Shown piece by piece: positions 59,501-64,000 of a DNA stretch of 64,000 nucleotides. Origin of the DNA: Sipunculus nudus (Eukaryota > Annelida > Sipuncula > Golfingiida > Sipunculidae); NCBI GenBank assembly GCA_026874595.1, contig CM049307.1, positions 60,336,870 to 60,400,869 on the forward strand, read 5' to 3'. The stretch's first letter is position 1. Every line of letters begins with the position of its first letter. Below the pieces are notes generated by a model. It was not told the DNA's origin. It ran no database searches and was given only the letters and a program-made list of their open reading frames with translations. Both the position numbers and the translations under genes were made by a program.

Positions 59501-62479
59501 TACATATACTTGATTGCTTGTGGTGCCACTAGTCTCGTGAATGAGAAATCAAACAAGACAGATGAACATGCAAAATTTCAGGCCGAGACACTTATCCACA
59601 ACTGAGAAAGTGCATCAATGTATTCTATCAAAAGGGAATGGCAGGTGGTGCCACCTGTCTGGTCTATAACAAAGCTATCCAAGATGGATAAACAATATGA
59701 GACAGCTGCATATTCAGGAGTGCAAGAGTCAACATATCTTGAGCACTATCTTGAACATATATATATTTTGATTTTAATTATTCAAAGTGAAAAAGCAATA
59801 TGTCTTATCATCACATGAATCAGATAAGAAATTATTTTTTACATGATTCAATGAGTGATATTATTTTCACCCATTTATAAATGAAATCTAAAACATAATG
59901 TTGACCAAGGGGAATCTTTAAATAAAACACTGCTGTGATCATAAAAGATATCACATGCTCTACATTGTGATTGTTACCAGTGGTTCTAATTTAAGTAACA
60001 CACTCTACAGATACTGTAAATTTTCATGTTGTGAGAAAGATATTCAGTTCTACCTGGGGTGAAAGAAAAAATTCAAGAGTTCAGCAGTGTATAGGACTAA
60101 CAAGTGATTTACAAGTTACAAGTTTGAAAGGTACATCAAACCAAATTTTACGAATTAACAGTAAATGGCAACATAGGTCATAAACATACATTTCTTTTCA
60201 ATAGCCAGCCACTTTTTAAATGCCACTTCTTGACACAGCACATGCAGACAGCCAGGATTTGACGATGGGTAGCTGTAGCCCTCCCTTAGCTCTTGCTCAA
60301 ATGCCAGGGTCTCGTCCACAAAATGAGCAAACAAATTGTCATCATAAACCAACTCTGGGATGTCTCTCTGCATCTTCTCCATCACCAACATCACTAGCCC
60401 TCGCACAAACTCCATCTGAAAGCAGCATGTATCAAATATTGACATTAATTAAACAAAAGTATAGACCCAATACCATGAAGACAGTTCTGACTACATTAAC
60501 ATCAATTTCATTTCAACAGTAACACAGAGATAATGTGAATAGTTAATTTTCTTTGCTGGATATTCATAAATCACCAATGAATATATGCTGAAGCATATAA
60601 TAGGAATCAGATAACAAGGCCTACAGGCCTAATATGAACCTTTGCTAAGTTTAGGAGTATGAATTGAGGTTTATTTTTAAAATTTAATATTGATCCTCTT
60701 AAGTCCTGCATATCTACCTTAGTCATTATGATTTCAGCAAAATGGACATTTCGTACCTGCAAGTTTCGGACTAGGACATTTTAAAACCAGAATATGGGTA
60801 GTTGACAAGCGACTATGTGTATTCGCAGAAATCAGAGTGGGACGGGTGAAGTGAGGCATGGATTAAATGGCAAGGGGAATAGAGTGAGGTGTGTTGCATA
60901 TTAGCATGGATGTCTGCAGTGTAAAGGTGAATGTAGGTGGTGCCACCTGTCAAAAAATCGAGAAAATTGTCCAGGATGTATAAACCTGCAAAATTGGATA
61001 AGTGGATAAGTCAAACCACTGCTGAGATATGAGTGATTTTATCCCAAGACAGATGAACAGATGGACGCTGTGCATCAATGGTTGCAGGTGGCGCCATCAG
61101 TTTTGCCTATGATGAAGAGCTATGTGTGATCTATACACATGCAAAATTTTGGCCCAATCGGTCAAACGGTTCCCGAGATAAGAGCTTGGATGTCTGCAGA
61201 GTAAACGTGAATGTAGGGAGCGCCACCTGTCATAAAATCGAGAAAGCTGTCCATGATGTATAAACCTGCAAAATTTCAGGTGGATAAGTCAAACAACTGC
61301 TGAGATATGAGTGATTTTATCCCAAGGCAGATGAACAGATGGACGCTGTGCATCAATGGTTGCAGGTGGCACCATCAGTTTTGCCTATGATGAAGGGCTA
61401 TGTGTGATCTATACACATGCAAAATTTTGGCCCAATCGGTCAAACGGTTCCCGAGATAAGAGCTTGGATGTCTGCAGAGTAAACGTGAATGTAGGGAGCG
61501 CCACCTGTCATAAAAAAGAGAAAACTGTCCATGATGTATAAACCTCCAAAATTTCAGGTGGATAAGTTGAACCACTTCTGAGATTCGAGTGATTTTATCC
61601 TAAGGGAGATGAAAAGATGGACGCTGTGCATCATTGGTTGCAGGTGGCGCCACCAGTTTTGCCTATGATGAAGAGCTATGTGTGATCTATACACATGCAA
61701 AATTTTGGCCCAATCAGACAAACGGTTTCCGAGAGATGAGCTTGGATGTCTGCAGAGTAAACGTGAATGTAGGGAGCGCCACCTGTCATAAAAAAGAGAA
61801 AACTGTCCATGATGTATAAACCTCCAAAATTTCAGGTGGATAAGTTGAACCACTTCTGAGATTCGAGTGATTTTATGTAGGTGAATGTAGGTGGCGCCAC
61901 CTGTCATAAAATCTAGTAAGCTGTCCAGGATATATAAACCTGCAAAATTTCAGGTGGATAAGTCAAACCACTTTTGAGATATGAGAGATATTATCCCTAG
62001 GCAGATAAACAGATGGACGCTGTGCAAAAATGGTTGCAGATGGCGCCACCATTTTCAGTGTATGTTATAAAGCTATCAAAGGGCTACATTTGTGTAAAAT
62101 TTTTAGCCTGATCGGTCAAAAGGTTCCCCAGATATGTGGGTTTATGTTTGGAAACAGACGCACAAATGGACGCTGGGCAGCAAGGAAAGGTCAGAGGTCA
62201 ACAAAAATGAGGGTGCAGCAGTTCACATGTGACCTGATGATAAACCCGATTCGCTTAAAATGCAAACCAAGTTTTTTCTGAAAGATATAGTTCCAATAAT
62301 CTGGGATTTCTGCATCTATACATTGTGTCTAGACGTCTAGACGCTTTGTCTAGACGTCTAGACACATTGTCTAGACACCCACCAGAGCCAGGTCAGTTGC
62401 CATGGTGATGTCTTGACCCCACCTGTTTGTACTGAGTGACCCCTTAACTTGGCTGCAGAAACTCAGCATGGGGTCAAAT
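50441..62479 (-). CDS. RINT1: RINT1 (RAD50-interacting protein 1), C-terminal nine exons
   Basis: Exons in transcript order: 62479-62383, 60415-60190, 59078-58941, 58052-57853, 57367-57242, 55337-55174, 54703-54526, 54017-53899, 50654-50441. All are GT-AG with matching phases. They encode 486 residues, roughly the last 60% of the ~790-residue vertebrate protein. Family landmarks are [16 protein letters not shown] with YSYPS, the [17 protein letters not shown] helix, [18 protein letters not shown], and the C-terminal [20 protein letters not shown], then [17 protein letters not shown]1 belongs to the TIP20 family of the NRZ/Dsl1 tethering complex (with ZW10 and NAG), acting in Golgi-to-ER traffic; it was first found as a RAD50 partner. 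Earlier exons are absent from the remaining 1.5 kb of the window and presumably lie beyond it. Confidence 0.93.
51368..52260 (+). mobile_element. Modular tandem-core element, copy 1, in the last RINT1 intron
   Basis: The 5' module begins CTAGAATACGGG with a hairpin, GTAGTCG (51378-51384), loop ACAAG, CGACTAC (51390-51396). The core has about two ~300-bp units, each with GGTGGCGCCACCT-like and AAACGGTTCC.GAGATAT motifs. The 3' module is GGCGGTGGCGGAGGCGGG followed by a hairpin of GTATCCGC (52227-52234) and GCGGATAC (52249-52256), then AATAAA. ORFs follow the repeat units and are not credited. It lies antisense to RINT1. Confidence 0.8.
53378..53438. repeat. (TA)n microsatellite
   Basis: TA run preceded by a short CA run, inside the hAT-like MITE. 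Confidence 0.95.
53473..53530. repeat. (TA)n microsatellite
   Basis: Second TA run inside the same MITE. Confidence 0.95.
55174..55337 (-). CDS. RINT1: RINT1 exon (core helix)
   Basis: A 164-nt exon encoding 54 residues plus two bases, with [17 protein letters not shown] and [17 protein letters not shown]. It leaves AG, which joins A of the next exon to make Arg before WVAMPS. Acceptor GTTTTTCAG, donor GACAG|GTAAAA. Confidence 0.88.
55520..56395. mobile_element. Two tandem diverged MITE copies in a RINT1 intron
   Basis: The first copy (about 55525-55988) starts AAAGGGGCCCAATCAT and ends AGGTAGGTGAATGGGC, matching the MITE at 40699-41112. The second (about 55990-56395) is more diverged but keeps GGCCAAAATGATC, TTTGTCAACACTG and a final AGGTAGGTGAAT. 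Both lie head to tail. No ORF. Confidence 0.65.
57242..57367 (-). CDS. RINT1: RINT1 exon (acidic linker)
   Basis: A 126-nt exon encoding 42 residues: [13 protein letters not shown], an acidic Thr/Glu linker, then a short helix ending in ISAASM. Acceptor GCTGTTGCAG and donor ATG|GTACTG are both phase 0 and agree with the neighbouring exons. Confidence 0.85.
57637..58870. repeat. Local duplication around a RINT1 exon, second copy lacking the exon
   Basis: Block X (57637-57866) is repeated at 58408-58637 and block Y (58179-58402) at 58646-58870. Between X and Y in the first copy lies most of the RINT1 exon 57853-58052; in the second copy X and Y are almost adjacent. Block X includes the exon's splice donor and last 14 bases, so a donor without an exon body remains at about 58621-58637. 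Confidence 0.88.
59141..59760 (+). mobile_element. Modular tandem-core element, degenerate copy
   Basis: Starts AAACTAGAAAAAGGCAGTCG with a decayed version of the 5' hairpin (GCAGTCGACAAGGACTAC). Degenerate core units carry AGGTGGTGCCACC near 59642. No 3' hairpin is found. It lies in a RINT1 intron in the same orientation as copies at 51368 and 60789. Confidence 0.6.
60789..62280 (+). mobile_element. Modular tandem-core element, long copy, in a RINT1 intron
   Basis: The 5' module CAGAATATGGGTAGTTGAC and GCGACTATGTGTATTCGC matches that at 51368. The core has about four to five ~280-bp units (GGCGCCACC-type motif at 61087, 61370 as GTGGCACC, 61645, 61890 and 62040), the middle three nearly identical. 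ORFs repeating every unit (for example 61078, 61356 and 61634) reflect the array and are not genes. The end near 62200 resembles copy 1 just before its 3' module, but the GC-rich segment and terminal hairpin are missing. Confidence 0.75.
62327..62376. repeat. Cluster of GTCTAGAC palindromes
   Basis: GTCTAGACGTCTAGAC occurs at 62327-62342 and 62348-62363, and a half unit GTCTAGAC at 62369-62376. Each 16-mer is its own reverse complement, and the spacing is 21 bp. The cluster ends at the splice donor of the RINT1 exon 62383-62479. Confidence 0.93.
62383..62479 (-). CDS. RINT1: RINT1 exon, most 5' one seen
   Basis: A 97-nt exon between acceptor TTTGAAAACAG and donor CTG|GTGGGT, encoding [15 protein letters not shown] and ITMATDLAL. 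It joins in phase 0 to [10 protein letters not shown] of the next exon. It is too short to stand out as an ORF. The donor lies directly against a palindromic repeat (62327-62376). Confidence 0.7.
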
Positions 62480-62819
62480 CTGTTTTCAAACACAGAAAGC
62501 CTTTTTCAATTGGCTACAATGCTTTTTTAAAGCTGTATTTACCCAATCTATTCTTATAAAACTGGTAGAACCCTACCATAGAATAATTCTTGTAAAGTTT
62601 AAACCAATCAGCTTAACAGTTTGATCATAAATCAGGGTATAAGCTGGAAAAGTTTAAAACTAGACATTTCTTGGCACCGCTGGTGCCATAGTATTGCCAG
62701 ACAAATGAGGTTTTGTGGTATTTTGTTGATATAATGTGATGTATTTGTATTTTAGCAATGAATGTGAGAAACGTTTGTACAAAATATAGGAATATTTTGG
62801 ATTGGGAAGGACAATTGAT

Positions 62820-63890
62820 CAAAGGGTTTTTGACTTATAATGCTCACAGTGCTGTCAAGTGGCCCTTTTTAAGATATTCATGATTTTATGTTTTTCACCA
62901 AATATGGGAATATTCAAGGTCAAGGTCACTCTCATAGTCACGGTCATGACCCCAAATCAATAAACTGCATTCCAAAATATCCAACATTTGAAAAAAAAAA
63001 TTAAATTTAAAAAAAAATAATTTAAAATAAATTAAATTTTAAAATTAAATTTAAAATTAAATATACCTCATTCGAGAAACCATATCTATATACATGCATA
63101 ACATGAAAGAAATCTGTCCATTACTGTTTGACTTATAATGCTCACAGTATATACTTTCAAGTGGCAATGATGGGGTATTCAAAGGCGCAAAAAACAAGAA
63201 AAGGACAACAGGTGGCGCCACCTATCTTCTGCGAAAGACAAAACTATCCAAGATCTTCCGTCAACTTGATTTTTGGACCAATCCATGCATCCCTTTTTAA
63301 GATATTCATGATTTTATGTGATTTTTACCATATATGGTAATATTCAAGGTCAAAGCCACTCTCAAAGGAAAGGTCATGACCCCAATTTTAATATACATCA
63401 TCCCATAACCCATACCTATGTACATGCATAATATTAAAGAAATCTGTCAATCAGTTTTTGACTTGTGATGCTAAAAGTACTGTCAAGTGGCAAAGATGGG
63501 GGTATTAAACGGCACAAAAACAAGAAAAGGATACTAGGTGGCACCACCAGTTTCCGGTACATGACATCACTATCCAAGATCTTTGTCCAACTTGATTTTT
63601 GGATAAATCCATGAAAGATTTCTTGAGATATTTAAGAATTTGTGTGATTTTCCCCAAAAATGGATCTATTCAAGGTCAAGGTCACTCTCCTAGTTGAGGT
63701 CATGACCCCATTTTAAATAGGCTTTGTCCTCTCACCTATATCTATAAATGTGTCAAGTTTGAAAAAGATCCTTGAAATATTTTTTTAGTTATTGTGTCCA
63801 AAAGAAATCTCTGTGGCGGCGGCGGCGGCGCAACCGTGCCTAAACTATAGTATCTCCAGACTATGTCTGGCAATACAATTACATTTTCGC
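62820..63890 (+). mobile_element. Modular tandem-core element with 3' hairpin, upstream of the visible RINT1 exons
   Basis: Three ~300-bp units share TTGACTTATAATGCT/TTGACTTGTGATGCT, GGTCAAGGTCACTCTC and TCATGACCCCA. A GC-rich segment (GGCGGCGGCGGCGGCG) precedes a hairpin with GTAT (63850-63853), CCAGAC (63856-63861), GTCTGG (63865-63870), ATAC (63873-63876), then AATT. The layout matches the 3' module of the 51368 copy with a different stem. The related block at 36870-39330 is in the opposite orientation. Sequence from 63900 looks like the start of another unit. Confidence 0.7.
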
Positions 63891-64000
63891 TAGTAAAAAA
63901 CACATCAATGTAGGTAGCACCACCAATACCTCAATTCCAGATATGACATATGGGACAAACATTGGTATAAAATTTGGTGATGATAGCTCTAGCCGTTTCT

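Noticed and set aside
61078-61819. Repeated ~61-codon frames ([17 protein letters not shown] type)
   Set aside because: They recur once per ~280-bp repeat unit and lack a start context or domain; they are by-products of the tandem array.
1-64000. CRISPR arrays, operons, bacterial-type signals
   Set aside because: The spliced genes and repeat content are eukaryotic; tandem arrays here lack the repeat-spacer pattern.

Overview
This window looks like a piece of an AT-rich invertebrate nuclear genome, most probably a bivalve mollusc. The evidence is spliced genes with GT-AG introns, a tRNA-derived SINE with the extended central domain seen in molluscs, many (TA)n tracts, and modular repeats with tandem cores like the 'pearl/CvA' elements described in oysters. 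The species assignment is an inference. Exons were joined by eye from reading frame, splice sites and phase. No alignment or transcript data were available.

Region 1 (1-21 kb) is a segmental duplication around a small CD225/dispanin (IFITM-like) membrane protein gene. The right-hand copy (about 14.35-20.8 kb) holds an intact 127-codon ORF at 16885-17268. The left-hand copy (about 0.08-11.1 kb) keeps only the 3' part of the ORF (6602-6820), because a 4.6-kb repeat block bounded by TTGATGTCAA-type motifs (about 2031-6600) replaced its 5' half. That block carries a 410-bp TA-flanked MITE. Region 2 (21-25 kb) holds direct repeats and a 1.6-kb non-autonomous hAT-like element sitting in a (TA)n tract, with a 400-bp Harbinger-type MITE nested inside it.

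Region 3 (25.2-33.8 kb, + strand) is a complete six-exon ALYREF/THOC4 gene, the mRNA-export adaptor of TREX. Region 4 (33.8-42 kb) is repeats: a ~310-bp tandem array interrupted by a Helitron-like element with eight ~180-bp units, a large inverted modular element, a 45-bp near-perfect palindrome, and a MITE with TTAA-like ends.

Region 5 (42.2-49 kb) is a head-to-head pair that I do not recognise: a two-exon minus-strand gene for a predicted 233-residue type I membrane protein (start at 44304) and a three-exon plus-strand gene for a predicted 752-residue, mostly disordered protein (start at 44571). They share a 266-bp interval with NRF1-like and CRE-like motifs. Region 6 (50.4-62.5 kb, - strand) holds the last nine recognisable exons of RINT1, a tethering factor for Golgi-ER traffic; its 5' exons are not seen. 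Its introns are full of modular tandem-core elements, a hAT MITE with a perfect 8-bp target duplication, and a local duplication that left the stump of a copied exon.

Functionally the window joins unrelated housekeeping genes (mRNA export, membrane tethering) and one fast-evolving membrane family. Its most unusual content is the unrecognised divergent gene pair and the repeat families with conserved terminal hairpins.
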